NCBI RefSeq assembly: GCF_034314105.1
Contig: NZ_JAVIWJ010000001.1
Coordinates: forward strand, 64,501-128,500
Source of the DNA: Pseudomonas sp. AB6
GTDB taxonomy: Bacteria; Pseudomonadota; Gammaproteobacteria; Pseudomonadales; Pseudomonadaceae
DNA length: 64,000 bases
Direction: 5' to 3'
The notes below the pieces were generated by a model. That model did no database searches and was not told where the DNA came from. It worked only from the letters and a program-made list of their open reading frames with translations. The stretch's first letter is position 1, and every line of letters begins with the position of its first letter. A program made the translations under genes and the position numbers. Shown one piece after another: positions 21,299 through 31,081 of this stretch.

Positions 21299-21586
21299 AT
21301 GCGTAAAGATAAAAGGCAGGTGATTGGCGATGAAATCGGCGATGAACAAATCAAATTGTTCCTCGATTTCGAACCGGTTGATGCTACCTCGCCGTCACTG
21401 CACAAGCTGATCAAGGCCTACCGTGGTCTGCGGATTAACGATTTTGAGCGATTTTTGGTATTTTTTCTCGCGGCGGGTTTGGACCTTGATGGCAAAAATG
21501 AGTACGGTCAGGATTTCGTTACGTTGATCAAAGACCAGCGTAACGCCGAGGAATACATTGACCTGATTGAACAGGCTCGCGGCTGA
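21299..21586 (+). CDS. PA4642 family protein
   Basis: A 95-residue acidic protein of unknown function, conserved in Pseudomonas between hpt and mqo (PA4642 in P. aeruginosa). No signal peptide and no membrane segment except a short hydrophobic stretch (FLVFFLAAGLDLDG). The ATG at 21299 follows GGAGTCAGCAGTA, a usable Shine-Dalgarno. An in-frame TTG at 21284 would add five residues. Confidence 0.82.
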   Translation: MRKDKRQVIGDEIGDEQIKLFLDFEPVDATSPSLHKLIKAYRGLRINDFERFLVFFLAAGLDLDGKNEYGQDFVTLIKDQRNAEEYIDLIEQARG

Positions 21587-21602
21587 TACTGTTGTTTAGC
21601 CC

Positions 21603-21631
21603 AAAAAAAACGCCCCTCAGGGGCGTTTTTA
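21603..21631. terminator. Bidirectional rho-independent terminator
   Basis: An A-run, the stem CGCCCC / GGGGCG with a TCA loop, then a T-run. The symmetry (A8 before, T5 after) lets it end both the PA4642-family gene and the convergent mqo transcript. Confidence 0.9.
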
Positions 21632-21644
21632 ATAGCGGATACGA

Positions 21645-23153
21645 TCAAGCGAAGCTTTCGGACTCGTTGCTGATCACAACCAAATCCAGGCTTTCGTTGC
21701 ACTGGTCGTTGATCCGCCGATACAGCTGCGCATCGTTTTCCAGCTCTTTTTCTCTTGCCGGGAAAATTTCATTGAGCTTGGCAGCCCATTCGCCACGGGC
21801 CTTGTCCGGGAAGCAGCGGTCAATCAGGTCGAGCATGATTGACACCGTCACCGAGGCACCTGGAGAGGCGCCGAGGAGGGCCGCCAGCGAACCGTCTTTG
21901 GACGATACCAGCTCAGTGCCGAACTGCAGCACGCCGCCTTTTTTTGCGTCTTTCTTGATGATCTGAACCCGTTGACCGGCGACTTCAAGACGCCAGTCCT
22001 CAGCCTTGGCTTGCGGGTAGAAGCGGCGCAGCGATTCAAGACGTTGTTCCATCGACTGCATCACTTCGCTGACCAAGTACTTGGTCAGGTCCATGTTGTC
22101 ACGGGCGACAGCCAGCATCGGGCCAATATTGGCGGCGCGAACCGAAAGCGGCAGATCCATGAAGGAGCCGTGTTTCAGAAACTTGGTGGTGAAACCCGCG
22201 TAGGGTCCAAACAATAACGAGGTTTGACCGTCGACGACGCGGGTGTCCAAGTGCGGCACCGACATCGGCGGCGAACCCACGGCGGCCTGGCTATACACCT
22301 TGGCTTGGTGGTGTTTGACCACTTCTGGATTATCGCAACGCAGCCATTGGCCGCTGACCGGGAAGCCACCGAAACCTTTGCTTTCTTCAACGCCAGACAT
22401 CTGCAACAACGGCAATGCCGCGCCGCCTGCACCGAGAAATACGAATTTGGCATCTACTTCGCGGGTGTTGCCGGTATTGACGTCTTTGATGCTAACGCTC
22501 CAGCCTTGGCCGTTTCGGGTCAGACCGGTGACGCGCTTACAGTATTTGACCTGCGCATCCGGCGTGCTGGACAAGTGTTTGAGCAGCTGATTAGTCAATG
22601 CACCAAAATTGACATCGGTGCCATTCATGACGCGGGTTGCGGCGATAGGCTCATCTATTGGCCGACCCGGCATCATCAGGGGCATCCACTCGGCCAATTT
22701 GGCTTTGTCTTCGGTGTATTCCATGGCCGAGAAAGCATGATGCGTATGCATCGCTTCGAAACGCGCTTTGAGGAACGACACGCCGTCGGTGCCCTGGACA
22801 AAACTCAGGTGCGGGACTGGACTGATAAACGATTTTGAAGAACCAAAGGAGCCTTTCTTGGTCATGTATGACCAGAACTGCTTCGAGACCTCAAACTGGG
22901 TGTTGATATGCACCGCTTTTTTGATAGATATAGAGCCATCAGCCGCTTGCGGTGTGTAATTGAGCTCACACAGGCCCGCGTGGCCGGTGCCGGCGTTGTT
23001 CCACGGATTGGAACTCTCCGCAGCACCGGAATCCATCAGCTCAACGACTTCCAGCGTGAGGCTGGGGTCGAGCTCTTTAAGCAGCACCGCCAGGGTGGCA
23101 CTCATGATGCCCGCCCCAACCAGTACCACATCAACTGTTTCGTTATGCGCCAT
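21645..23153 (-). CDS. mqo: Malate:quinone oxidoreductase
   Basis: A membrane-associated FAD enzyme that oxidises malate to oxaloacetate and passes electrons to ubiquinone. The 502-residue protein has the FAD motif [16 protein letters not shown] near residue 10 and the typical [19 protein letters not shown] region. It is convergent with the PA4642-family gene. The 1.1 kb upstream is unusually empty (separate entry). Confidence 0.95.
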   Translation of the reverse strand: MAHNETVDVVLVGAGIMSATLAVLLKELDPSLTLEVVELMDSGAAESSNPWNNAGTGHAGLCELNYTPQAADGSISIKKAVHINTQFEVSKQFWSYMTKKGSFGSSKSFISPVPHLSFVQGTDGVSFLKARFEAMHTHHAFSAMEYTEDKAKLAEWMPLMMPGRPIDEPIAATRVMNGTDVNFGALTNQLLKHLSSTPDAQVKYCKRVTGLTRNGQGWSVSIKDVNTGNTREVDAKFVFLGAGGAALPLLQMSGVEESKGFGGFPVSGQWLRCDNPEVVKHHQAKVYSQAAVGSPPMSVPHLDTRVVDGQTSLLFGPYAGFTTKFLKHGSFMDLPLSVRAANIGPMLAVARDNMDLTKYLVSEVMQSMEQRLESLRRFYPQAKAEDWRLEVAGQRVQIIKKDAKKGGVLQFGTELVSSKDGSLAALLGASPGASVTVSIMLDLIDRCFPDKARGEWAAKLNEIFPAREKELENDAQLYRRINDQCNESLDLVVISNESESFA

Positions 23154-24259
23154 TAACGCGTCTCCAAAATCTGCAGCACCAAATTGACGGCATACGATCC
23201 CGAGCTAAGCTGCCGGTTGTTGCCGAGGCCTGAATCCGAGAGAGCCCCAGGTAACCTATGGCCAGGATCGCCATGTCCGATTCTTCGCAATTTTTTGCAT
23301 CTTCAGCGGACGCCACCCTTCGGGCTTTGAGTGCTTATGAACTCACTTTCAGGCTCGACTGGCAATTCGACTATCGTCAAGGCGTCCGTTTGTGCAACCA
23401 AATCCGTAGTGGACAGGCTTCAGGCTCCGGTCATGGAGACTGCGCAGCAGTGTTGGGCCCCATTTAACAGGGCTGGATCAGACGTTAACGGTGCATGTAA
23501 GAACGCAAAACTATTCATTTGCTCGCCACACTCTTATGAAGTAGTGAAAACCCGTTTTTTCACGCTCTTTTGAAGACGTGAACCTCAAAAAGAACCGACG
23601 TTAACGCAGGTTCTGGCAGGCAGGATGCAAAACAAGAGTGACGCTGACGGGTGAGTACTCTCGAAACAATTCGAACGATTCGACCCGGATCGGCGAGCAC
23701 GAGTGCTTGCAAATAACCTGTGTGGGCGACTCTCTGTGGGGCGGTGCGGGGAGCTAATAAAGAGCATTAGCGATGCTGCGAGGCCCGATCAGGAGACGTC
23801 CTTATAATCGGGGCAAGATTATAGCGATGAAACGCTATGAATTGATCGTATTTACTGACTTTAATTAGCCGCCGAATCAGTGAGTCAAAGTGTGGCGGCG
23901 ACTAACGCATGGTTGGGGCTTGGCGGTGCGGGCGTTATCGGGCAAAAGGGTGACTGCCATTGTGGACAAATTTTGTCTGTTTCTCTCTATCCAGCAGCCC
24001 TAGGCGGCGAAGCGCCATGATGATGGCTGCGGCGCAAAACGCGTAATGACAATAAAAAGCCTTGCATTGCTCCAGTGAGCGTCAGCAAGAGCTTCCTTAC
24101 TACATCACATGCCTTTTTGCAGCTGAAAAGGAGTTTCGACAGGGCATAGGGCAAGGAACTGATGCAGAGCGTGTCAGGTCTGATTTTCAGCTAGTGAGCC
24201 GACTATCGGCACCGCTATACTGCTGGCCATTTATGTTTTTGGCCTCTGGAGAGATGAGT
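23154..24259. other. 1.1-kb region without a convincing gene
   Basis: Between the divergent mqo and yajG-like genes there is no ORF with a recognisable product or good start. The short ORFs here are not codon-biased like the neighbours. Visible details are an AT-rich hairpin (GTGAAAACCCGTTTTTTCAC at 23554-23573), an AGAACC...GGTTCT inverted repeat near 23590-23615, and direct TTCGAA/TTCGAAC repeats near 23660-23680. It must hold both promoters and could hide a small RNA. Confidence 0.5.
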
Positions 24260-24844
24260 ATGTTGCATCGCCTGTTGTTCGGTTTAATTGCTGTAAGCAG
24301 TTTGACGTTGGTCGGCTGTGCCAACAGCCCGCAACAACTTAGCCCGCAACCCAAACTCACGAGTCAACTCGCTGCGGTAGGTCATGGCCAGCCGGTAGTG
24401 GTTCGTGTCGTTGACGGTCGCGCCTCGCCCACCCTGGGCACGCGCGGTGGTTTGTATCCGGAAACCAGTGCTGTCAGCGTCCAGCCAAATGACATCCTGC
24501 CTAAATTGCAGCAACAAGCCGAAGCCGCTGTGCGTTTGCTTGGCTACACCCCGAGTGGCAATAGCGGTAACGTGCCTCAGTTGACCGTGACCCTCGCTGA
24601 CCTGAAGTATCAATCGCCTAAAGAAGGCCTGTACGTGACTGAAGCAACGATCTCCGCGACCTTTCGCGCTGACGTAGTCAACAACGGGAAAAGCTACAAC
24701 GGTCGTTATGCGGCGTCGCTTGATCAGCGTTTCGGTATGGCGCCGAATCAAGAGACCAACACCAAGCTTGTCAGCGATGTATTAAGTGATGCCCTGACCC
24801 GCTTGTTCCAAGACCCGACCGTCGGGCAAATGCTCGGTCAGTAA
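24260..24844 (+). CDS. YajG family lipoprotein
   Basis: A 194-residue lipoprotein. The signal peptide ends in the lipobox LVGC, and the mature protein starts at Cys followed by ANSPQQ. The body (VRVVDGRASPTLGTRGG, then a domain ending DALTRLFQDPTVGQML) matches the YajG/YcfL-type family of unknown function. The ATG at 24260 is 8 bp from GGAG and is preferred over the ATG at 24254, which is too close to it. Confidence 0.88.
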   Translation: MLHRLLFGLIAVSSLTLVGCANSPQQLSPQPKLTSQLAAVGHGQPVVVRVVDGRASPTLGTRGGLYPETSAVSVQPNDILPKLQQQAEAAVRLLGYTPSGNSGNVPQLTVTLADLKYQSPKEGLYVTEATISATFRADVVNNGKSYNGRYAASLDQRFGMAPNQETNTKLVSDVLSDALTRLFQDPTVGQMLGQ

Positions 24845-24850
24845 TGCTGA

Positions 24851-24882
24851 GTGTGTAGGGGCGGCCTAGCGCGCTCCTACAC
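24851..24882. repeat. REP-like hairpin
   Basis: Inverted repeat GTGTGTAGGGGCG ... CGCTCCTACACAC with a short CG-rich loop, directly after the YajG stop and before a convergent small ORF. It resembles the TGTAGGAGCG half of Pseudomonas REP sequences and probably acts as a terminator. Confidence 0.6.
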
Positions 24883-24889
24883 ACTGCTC

Positions 24890-25096
24890 TCACGCTGCTT
24901 CTTGGCAAAAACCCAGAAAATTTAAACCGGCTTGCAGGTCCAGGTCCGGTAGGTCGTGGTGCTGGTGCCCGCCCAAGGCGCAGTAGACCAGCCAATGGCG
25001 GTCCTGCACGTTGAAGGCAAGGGCGTCGATCAGCGCTTCTTGTTCATCACTTTGAGCGATCAGGTACAAGCGATCCTGGTTTTGTGCATGCAACAT
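24890..25096 (-). CDS. Small hypothetical protein
   Basis: A 68-residue ORF with a plausible composition (MLHAQNQDRLYLIAQSDEQE, then ALGGHQHHDLPDLDLQAGL). It is convergent with the YajG gene, there is no strong Shine-Dalgarno, and I recognise no family. Its length, start and placement next to a hairpin make it a likely but unproven gene. About 220 bp of empty sequence lies on its right. Confidence 0.5.
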   Translation of the reverse strand: MLHAQNQDRLYLIAQSDEQEALIDALAFNVQDRHWLVYCALGGHQHHDLPDLDLQAGLNFLGFCQEAA

Positions 25097-25317
25097 ATCG
25101 GGCTCACTGTAGGTGTCTAGTCAGGTATCGAGGTGCCATACAGTGGTCGGTTCACGTTACGTTACGGTGACCTGTTCTAAATTAATTTCAAGAATCTATC
25201 GTCGTCCCACGCTGTCGCCGTGTAAATCAAGAGACGCATCGACTTGAGTCGCTTGAGGTGAAGCATTTAGATCAGTCGACCGAACAGATTCAAATGCATG
25301 ATCCGTTCATCGGCTCA

Positions 25318-25347
25318 TAAAAATGGCGCCCCATAGGGCGCCATTTT
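25318..25347. terminator. Rho-independent terminator of the acyltransferase gene
   Basis: Stem AAAATGGCGCCC / GGGCGCCATTTT with a CATA loop, 16 bp beyond the acyltransferase stop. The A/T arms make it bidirectional. Confidence 0.9.
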
Positions 25348-25363
25348 GTTATCGGCGAAAGGC

Positions 25364-26527
25364 TTAAAGCGCCAAGCCCGCCTTAACCCGGTATTGGTTG
25401 CGTACCGGGGCGGCGTATTGCAACACCAAGAACGGCCGGTGCTCGACAGGGCAGGTATCCAGGCGGCGCTGCCATTCTGCTTGGGCGCGGGCCAATTCGT
25501 CTGCCGGGAAAATCTGCGCCGCCGCTGGCACCGCGAGCGTCGGGTCCGAATCTGCCCATTGCGCATATGCCAGATAGTGCGCAGGAAACAGGCGATACCC
25601 TCCGAGGATTTGACGATCCATTTCGATTGCCAATTGCTTGGTGTCGTCGAACGGCTCGGAGATAGGCGCTGCGAAACTCACGTGCACCCGGCCTTTATAA
25701 CCCGTTATACCAAGGGCGATGCTGACATCATCTTCGCCGGGCACCTTGGTGTAGGTGCCAGTGGTTGCGCGAATATACAGCTCGCGGGCCTTGGCGCGGT
25801 CGCACGGATCGTACTCGTAACTGATCGACACTGGCGTCAGGTTCAGCGATTGGATCACGTCGCAGAACGGCTCGTCTTTGCGGCTCATATGGAACATTTT
25901 CAAGATCGCTGATTCGGTGCGGTCGTCACCGTCCTTGGCGCGGCCTTCGGCCTGAGCGATCCAGATCGATTGGCAATCGCTACGAATCGAGTGATTGATA
26001 TACGCCGACAGCAGTAGGTAGGCCGCCATTTTTTCCCGACGCCCGGCAATCGAGCGGTGAACGATAAAGCTTTTGTTTAATCGCATCAGGTCGCTGACGT
26101 AGGGCTTTTGCAGCAGGTTGTCACCGATGGCAATTCGCGGCGTTGGCAGACCGGCGTGGTACACCGCGTAATTGACAAAGGCCGGGTCCATAACGATGTC
26201 GCGATGATTGGCCAAGAACAAATAGGCGCTCCCGGACTTAAGCTGCTCAACGCCGGTATAAGTCACACCATCGGTTGCCCGCTCAATGGTATGGTCGATA
26301 TAAACCTCGACCTTGTCCTGCAGCGTTGCGACCGAATGCACCCCGTCGAACTCGCGGCGCAGCCGATGAGCTATAAGAGGTCGGAGTATCCAACCGAATG
26401 CGCTGGCGAGGCGGGGAAACCGAAAGTGAGTCAAGATTTCAAGAAGTGCTTTGTCGCTAAGCAGACGCGCCAGTACAGCTGGGACCTCGGCGTCGTCGTA
26501 AGGTCGGATGGCATCGAATTCGCCCAT
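25364..26527 (-). CDS. PlsC-type acyltransferase domain protein
   Basis: A 387-residue protein with a glycerolipid acyltransferase domain. The catalytic HxxxxD motif appears as NHRDIVMDPAF near residue 130, and an RSIAGRRE segment follows. The N-terminal 100 residues and the C-terminal region extend beyond the minimal domain. It is a conserved Pseudomonas gene of uncertain substrate, possibly lysophospholipid or ornithine-lipid remodelling. Two adjacent ATGs (26530, 26527) are possible. Confidence 0.82.
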   Translation of the reverse strand: MGEFDAIRPYDDAEVPAVLARLLSDKALLEILTHFRFPRLASAFGWILRPLIAHRLRREFDGVHSVATLQDKVEVYIDHTIERATDGVTYTGVEQLKSGSAYLFLANHRDIVMDPAFVNYAVYHAGLPTPRIAIGDNLLQKPYVSDLMRLNKSFIVHRSIAGRREKMAAYLLLSAYINHSIRSDCQSIWIAQAEGRAKDGDDRTESAILKMFHMSRKDEPFCDVIQSLNLTPVSISYEYDPCDRAKARELYIRATTGTYTKVPGEDDVSIALGITGYKGRVHVSFAAPISEPFDDTKQLAIEMDRQILGGYRLFPAHYLAYAQWADSDPTLAVPAAAQIFPADELARAQAEWQRRLDTCPVEHRPFLVLQYAAPVRNQYRVKAGLAL

Positions 26528-26658
26528 CATGCTCTCTTGTTGAAAATCGCTAATGTAGAGGTAGGCTGGGTCTGAAAAGTGCCGTCAAACCCGCTGATTA
26601 AAAGAACCAGCCTTCAAATTGAGCGCGATTATACGCATAACTCTTCTCGGAGACCGTG

Positions 26659-26841
26659 ATGCAGGAAATACAGGCTTACGACTGCCCTTACTGCGGCGAA
26701 TCGGTGGAGGCCGTGCTGGATTTATCCGGCGGCGATCAGCGTTATATTGAAGATTGCCCGGTGTGCTGCCGACCGATTGTGTTCGATCTGCAAACCGACG
26801 GCGAAGAATGGAACCTAGACGTACGCAGCGAGAATGAATGA
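26659..26841 (+). CDS. CPXCG motif-containing cysteine-rich protein
   Basis: A 60-residue protein with two Cys pairs, YDCPYCGE near residue 10 and EDCPVCCRP near residue 37, forming a zinc-ribbon-like site. The family (CPxCG) is common in gammaproteobacteria with unknown function. The stop overlaps the start of the DUF2007 gene, so they are a coupled pair, as in other pseudomonads. Confidence 0.88.
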   Translation: MQEIQAYDCPYCGESVEAVLDLSGGDQRYIEDCPVCCRPIVFDLQTDGEEWNLDVRSENE

Positions 26842-27101
26842 TGCAAAAAGTCTACGAACCGGAGAACTTGATGGAGGGCGAACTGCTGCAGGGCATGCTC
26901 GCCAGTGAAGGGGTCAAAGCTCATCTAACGGGGGGGCATTTGCTCGGCGGCGTCGGCGAGTTGCCCGTATTTGGTTTGCTGGGGCTGTCAGTGGACAACG
27001 ATCAGGCTGATCAGGCACGGCAACTGATCACCGCGTACAATGCTGCCATGCCGCTGTCGGGAGACGAACCTGACACTTTTCCTGACGTCTTGATTTGCTG
27101 A
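26841..27101 (+). CDS. DUF2007 domain-containing protein
   Basis: An 86-residue protein. The YEPENLMEGELLQGMLASEGVKAHL beginning and VDNDQADQARQLI pattern define the DUF2007 (PII-like fold) family, thought to be a small signalling or binding domain. There are tandem ATGs at 26838 and 26841; the second gives the usual N-terminus. It overlaps the CPXCG gene. Confidence 0.85.
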   Translation: MQKVYEPENLMEGELLQGMLASEGVKAHLTGGHLLGGVGELPVFGLLGLSVDNDQADQARQLITAYNAAMPLSGDEPDTFPDVLIC

Positions 27102-27172
27102 CAGGCGTCGGGTTCCGCTTTCAGAAATCTGCTACTGAAGCAGATTTTTTCAAACGAGAATCTACTGCCCTC

Positions 27173-27793
27173 ATGTGTGGACGTTATGCGCTGTTTCGCT
27201 GGAATCCCGCGTTTGCGGCTTTGCCCGGTTTTCCTGCTGACCAAAAGGCGCAATGGAATATCTCCCCAGCCGACTCGGTATTGATGCTGCGGGGTGCTGA
27301 TAGTCAGCGCCAGTTGGCCCGAGCGCGTTGGGGTCTGACGCCGCCATGGTTAACAGATCTTTCCCGTACGCCGGCCCATGCCCGCGCTGAAACCTTGGCT
27401 GAGCAGCCGATGTTTCGCCAAGCATTCAGAGAGCGACGCTGCCTGTTACCCGCCAATGGCTTTTACGAATGGCGCGGCACCACCCGCAAGCGGCCGTTCT
27501 GGCTGACACCGAGTGAGGGCTCGACATTATTTTTCGCCGGAATTTGGGAAGCGTATCCGGTTCAAGAACACACCTACCTGAGTGTCGCCGTTGTTACGCA
27601 GGCCGCTGCCAGTCAGCGTCGGCCGCTGATCCTCGATGCGCAGGGGCAAGCCGCCTGGCTTAATCCGGAAACTCCGATCCAGATCCTGCAAGCGCTACTG
27701 GCCAGCCCTCAATCAGCGTTGCGCGAACGCGAGTTGGCCAATCTGGTCAACGACCCCAAGCTCAACGCCCCCGAGTGTTTAACGCCGCTTTGA
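27173..27793 (+). CDS. SRAP domain protein (YedK/HMCES family)
   Basis: A SOS-response-associated peptidase-type protein that shields abasic sites in single-stranded DNA by a thiazolidine crosslink through Cys2. The 206-residue protein begins MCGRY, placing the catalytic cysteine at position 2, and contains the conserved WNISPA, ARWGLTPPW, AHARAETLAEQPMF and RRCLLPANGFYEW motifs. The start is fixed by the MCGR motif. A longer in-frame ORF upstream is not used. Confidence 0.93.
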   Translation: MCGRYALFRWNPAFAALPGFPADQKAQWNISPADSVLMLRGADSQRQLARARWGLTPPWLTDLSRTPAHARAETLAEQPMFRQAFRERRCLLPANGFYEWRGTTRKRPFWLTPSEGSTLFFAGIWEAYPVQEHTYLSVAVVTQAAASQRRPLILDAQGQAAWLNPETPIQILQALLASPQSALRERELANLVNDPKLNAPECLTPL

Positions 27794-27805
27794 TGCATCC
27801 GAATC

Positions 27806-27890
27806 TGTAGCCAACTGGTTGGTGATATGAGCAACGCCTTGGTGTGTCAGGCATTTCGCATAACATCTTCGCCAACAAGTTAGCTCCTGG
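27806..27890. repeat. REP doublet (REPIN-like element)
   Basis: A left unit (CTGTAGCCAACTGGTTGGTG) and an inverted right unit (TCGCCAACAAGTTAGCTCC) about 35 bp apart, between the convergent SRAP and chemoreceptor genes. Same family as the elements at 5.9, 38.3, 42.7 and 49.3 kb. Confidence 0.6.
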
Positions 27891-27896
27891 GTTTGC

Positions 27897-30035
27897 TCAA
27901 ACCCTGAATTGATTAATCAACCGCCGTTGTTGCTCGGCCAATTGGGTCAATTTCGCGCTGGCTTTGCTGGATTCATCGGCACCGCCTGCGACTTCGTGGG
28001 CTACCTGACCAATGTTGATCACGTTGCGGTTGATGTCTTCCGCTACCGCGCTTTGTTCTTCGGCCGCGCTGGCAATTTGGGTGTTCATGTCGTTGATCAC
28101 CGACACGGCCTTGGTGATAGTTTCCAGGGCTTCAGCCGCAAGCGCCGCGTGGCCCACGCTTTCGTCGGTTTTGGCTTGGCTGTCTTCCATGACCTTGACT
28201 ACTTGGCGGGTGCCCGACTGCAACTGCTGGATCATGGTCTGGATTTCTTCGGTAGCTTTTTGAGTTTTCTGTGCCAAGTTGCGCACCTCGTCGGCCACCA
28301 CCGCAAAACCACGGCCCTGTTCACCGGCGCGAGCTGCTTCAATGGCCGCGTTCAACGCCAGCAGGTTTGTCTGCTCGGCGATCCCGCGAATCGCGACCAG
28401 AATCGCGTTGATGTTTTCGCTGTCCTTGGCCAAGGTTTGCACCACACCTACCGCTCTTCCGATTTCTACCGCCAGCGAGCTGATCGATTGCGAGGTGTCC
28501 CGCACGATTTGCATGCCCTTGTGCGCCGCTTCATCGGCATGGTTGGCGGCGGACGCTGCGTGAGTGGCGTTGCGAGCAACATCGTGGGCGGTTGAGGTCA
28601 TTTCATGGACGGCAGTGGCGACCAAGTCGATTTCGCTAATTTGTTTATGTACCCCTTGATGAGTGCGGATGGCGATATCGGCAGTGTGCTCAGAGGAGTC
28701 GCTGACCTGCTGAACCGAGGTCACCACTTGGGTGATCATCATCTGCAATTTGCCGAGAAAAGTGTTGAACCCCTTCGCTATGGCGCCCAGTTCATCGGCG
28801 CGGTCACTGTTCAAACGACGTGTCAGATCGCCTTCGCCTTGGGCGATGTCATCAAGCATCGTCACCATTTGTTTCAGTGGTCGGGCAATGCCGCGGCCTA
28901 CCAGCCAGATGACCAGCAAGCCCAGGCCTGCGATCAGCAACCCGACCATTGTCATACCGAAAATATCTGTTTTGCGTTGGGCGGCGAGATCGCTTTGCAG
29001 CTTCTGCAAGTCGGCCATGACGGCGTCCAGCGGCAGTTGCAGCATCAGTGTCCATCGCGCGTCGGTCGAACCGATACCGAACGGCAGGTACAGTGAGATG
29101 CGGCTGTGCTCCTTGTCGAGTTCGTAGCGCACCTGGCCCAGCCCGATCTGGCCGAGGCTGGCCATTTTGCTCGCATCCAGAATATCGCTGGCTTTTTCGC
29201 CGAGCTTGCTGACGTCCTTGGTGTACGCCACCAAGCGGCCGTTACTGGCGATCAAGGCCATATCACCCGCGCCGTTGTAGAGCTTTTGATCGGCGAGGTT
29301 GAGCATGTCCTGGATGAAGTTCACGGACAGGTCAGCACCGACAATGCCCTGAAACGAGCCATCGACGAGGATCGGTTGAATGAACGAAGACAGCATCACC
29401 ATTTTGTCGCCGACGCGGTAAGGCGCAGGGTCGATGACGCAGGCTTTGCGGGTATCTTTTGAGCACAGGTAGTACTCGCTGGCACGAATGCCGGTGGACA
29501 ACAATTTTTGATCTGTTACATCGGCCAGCGCTTCCAGCGCCAGGCTGCCGTCCTGCTTGCGGTACCACCACGGCAACATTCTTCCGCTCTTATCCATGCC
29601 GAGCAACGGAGGATCAACATAGGCTCCATCGTTATGTTCCAGCGCGCCGGGCTCCCAGGCGATGTACGAACCGAGAATCTTGGGATTCTGAACCACGGTC
29701 TCGTGGAGCATATTCATTAGCTGTTCACGGCTAATGTTCAACTGCGGCTGACCTTTGCCGTCCTTCATACCGATCAGGGCGTTGACCCGGGCTAGACCCG
29801 CGGCGATTTGCAATGGCGATTCCAATTCGCGCTTGATTTCACTGGTCTCTGTTTGAGCCAGAGCGGTGAGGCGCTGTTCGACGGCTTGTTCGAACTGAGC
29901 TTGGGTGCGTTGATCCACCAGTGCCTGAGTGCGGGCCCCGGAAAACAGCGCATATAACACAAGCGTCGCCACCACGCTGAGAACAATGGCGCCGGCGAGT
30001 GCAGCCACGGAAGACTGGATTGACTTGAACTTCAT
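27897..30035 (-). CDS. Methyl-accepting chemotaxis protein with Cache sensor
   Basis: A 712-residue chemoreceptor. It has an N-terminal membrane helix ([20 protein letters not shown]) and a periplasmic double-Cache domain of about 310 residues with SLQPIL-type [17 protein letters not shown] second helix ([21 protein letters not shown]), HAMP, and a long coiled-coil signalling domain follow, with the hairpin tip [24 protein letters not shown]. Its ligand cannot be read from sequence. No CheR pentapeptide is seen at the C-terminus (LINQFRV). It is in the position of PA4633-type receptors near mqo. Confidence 0.93.
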   Translation of the reverse strand: MKFKSIQSSVAALAGAIVLSVVATLVLYALFSGARTQALVDQRTQAQFEQAVEQRLTALAQTETSEIKRELESPLQIAAGLARVNALIGMKDGKGQPQLNISREQLMNMLHETVVQNPKILGSYIAWEPGALEHNDGAYVDPPLLGMDKSGRMLPWWYRKQDGSLALEALADVTDQKLLSTGIRASEYYLCSKDTRKACVIDPAPYRVGDKMVMLSSFIQPILVDGSFQGIVGADLSVNFIQDMLNLADQKLYNGAGDMALIASNGRLVAYTKDVSKLGEKASDILDASKMASLGQIGLGQVRYELDKEHSRISLYLPFGIGSTDARWTLMLQLPLDAVMADLQKLQSDLAAQRKTDIFGMTMVGLLIAGLGLLVIWLVGRGIARPLKQMVTMLDDIAQGEGDLTRRLNSDRADELGAIAKGFNTFLGKLQMMITQVVTSVQQVSDSSEHTADIAIRTHQGVHKQISEIDLVATAVHEMTSTAHDVARNATHAASAANHADEAAHKGMQIVRDTSQSISSLAVEIGRAVGVVQTLAKDSENINAILVAIRGIAEQTNLLALNAAIEAARAGEQGRGFAVVADEVRNLAQKTQKATEEIQTMIQQLQSGTRQVVKVMEDSQAKTDESVGHAALAAEALETITKAVSVINDMNTQIASAAEEQSAVAEDINRNVINIGQVAHEVAGGADESSKASAKLTQLAEQQRRLINQFRV

Positions 30036-30249
30036 AAGGGCTCCCGACGTGACATTACGCCTGTATTGCCTTATCGGCCCATGCATTGAAAAACCTGAGC
30101 GGAAGGTGACAAAAGGACTGTATTTAGTGAGTACGCGTCGTTATTGAGCATGGAGATGCCTTTTATGATGCTCTTGGCTGGGTGGCGTGGGGTATTGAGT
30201 GAGTCGGGTTGTCGCTGACAACCTAACTCCCAGGTTGCTGGAGGAGGTG

Positions 30250-30834
30250 TCAAATCCAGCCGCTGACCTGCATGGCCTTGTAAACGGCGACCACAGCCAA
30301 GACGAAAAACGCAAAAGCCGCCAAGCGACGAATCAGGGTGAGAGGTAGTTTGTCGGCGGCGAAGTTACCGGCCAACACCACCGGCACGTTGGCGATCAAC
30401 ATGCCTGCCGTGGTACCCAGAATGACCAGCCACAGGTGGGAATACTGCGCGGCGAGCATCACCGTCGCGATCTGAGTCTTGTCGCCGATTTCAGCGATGA
30501 AGAACGCAATCAGCGTCGTGACGAAGGGGCCGAACTTGCGGGCTGAGTTGCCTTCGTCGTCGTCCATCTTGTCCGGGACCAAAGTCCAGAGCGCGGTGGC
30601 GACGAAACTGGCGGCCAGAATCCAATGCAATGTGGCATCTGAAAAGAGACTGCCGAACCATGCGCCTATTGCACCGGCTGCGGCGTGGTTAACCAGAGTG
30701 GCAGCGACAATGCCGCCGATGATGGGCCAAGGCTTGCGAAAGCGCGCTGCGAGAATCAGGGCGAGCAGTTGCGTCTTGTCACCGATTTCGGCCAAGGCAA
30801 CAACAGCGGTGGGGACCAGCAGGGATTCCAGCAT
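30250..30834 (-). CDS. TMEM165/GDT1 family manganese transporter
   Basis: A 194-residue membrane protein with two copies of the hallmark E-x-G-D-K-T/S motif: AEIGDKTQLLAL near residue 15 and AEIGDKTQIATV near residue 115, each starting a three-helix half. In bacteria these proteins (MneA type) export Mn2+, and in eukaryotes they supply Mn to the Golgi. The leader carries a yybP-ykoY riboswitch, which supports a manganese role. Confidence 0.92.
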   Translation of the reverse strand: MLESLLVPTAVVALAEIGDKTQLLALILAARFRKPWPIIGGIVAATLVNHAAAGAIGAWFGSLFSDATLHWILAASFVATALWTLVPDKMDDDEGNSARKFGPFVTTLIAFFIAEIGDKTQIATVMLAAQYSHLWLVILGTTAGMLIANVPVVLAGNFAADKLPLTLIRRLAAFAFFVLAVVAVYKAMQVSGWI

Positions 30835-30843
30835 CAGGTTTTT

Positions 30844-30894
30844 CCTAAGGGCGGGTAGACACGGCTATGACACGTACAACCTCCCCGCCCTGGG
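30844..30894 (-). promoter_or_regulatory. Expression platform of the riboswitch (alternative stems)
   Basis: Directly before the TMEM165 start, AGGGCGGG can pair with CCCGCCCT (plus-strand positions 30848-30855 and 30884-30891) with a further CC/GG pair reaching the TTAGG Shine-Dalgarno. A competing stem pairs 30904-30913 with 30865-30874 (perfect 10 bp, CTATGACACG with CGTGTCATAG). The stems interlock and cannot both form, as expected for a switching leader. Confidence 0.75.
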
Positions 30895-30906
30895 TAAGGT
30901 GTTCGT

Positions 30907-31036
30907 GTCATAGGTCTGGTCAAACCACCGATTCGCCTGAGCGGATCTGGGTCGCACGCACCATGGTCTGCTGACCAAGTATGTTGATACGTGCCGGGCG
31001 AGCATGAAGGCTCGCGGGAGACTACTCCCCTAGGAC
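30907..31036 (-). ncRNA. yybP-ykoY manganese riboswitch aptamer
   Basis: The minus strand carries the signature loop GGGGAGTAG (plus 31022-31030) just inside a P1 stem. The P1 5' arm GTCCTAG (31036-31030) pairs with CTATGAC (30913-30907) with one mismatch. The 3' side has the expected CCAGACC-type loop sequence before the P1 closing arm. Known yybP-ykoY RNAs bind Mn2+ and sit before Mn exporters and TMEM165 homologues, exactly the gene that follows. Confidence 0.88.
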
Positions 31037-31081
31037 GGTGCGGATTCTGCCTACACGATTGAGATTCGGCAAGTGCTTATT

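Noticed and set aside
22224..22838. 204-residue plus-strand ORF opposite mqo
   Set aside because: Shadow of a well-supported gene, no recognisable domain.
23258..23467. 69-residue ORF in the gap upstream of mqo
   Set aside because: No good start, no similarity I recognise, and codon use unlike the neighbours.
27909..28595. 228-residue ORF opposite the chemoreceptor signalling domain
   Set aside because: Complementary-strand shadow of a GC-rich gene; no ribosome site or family.
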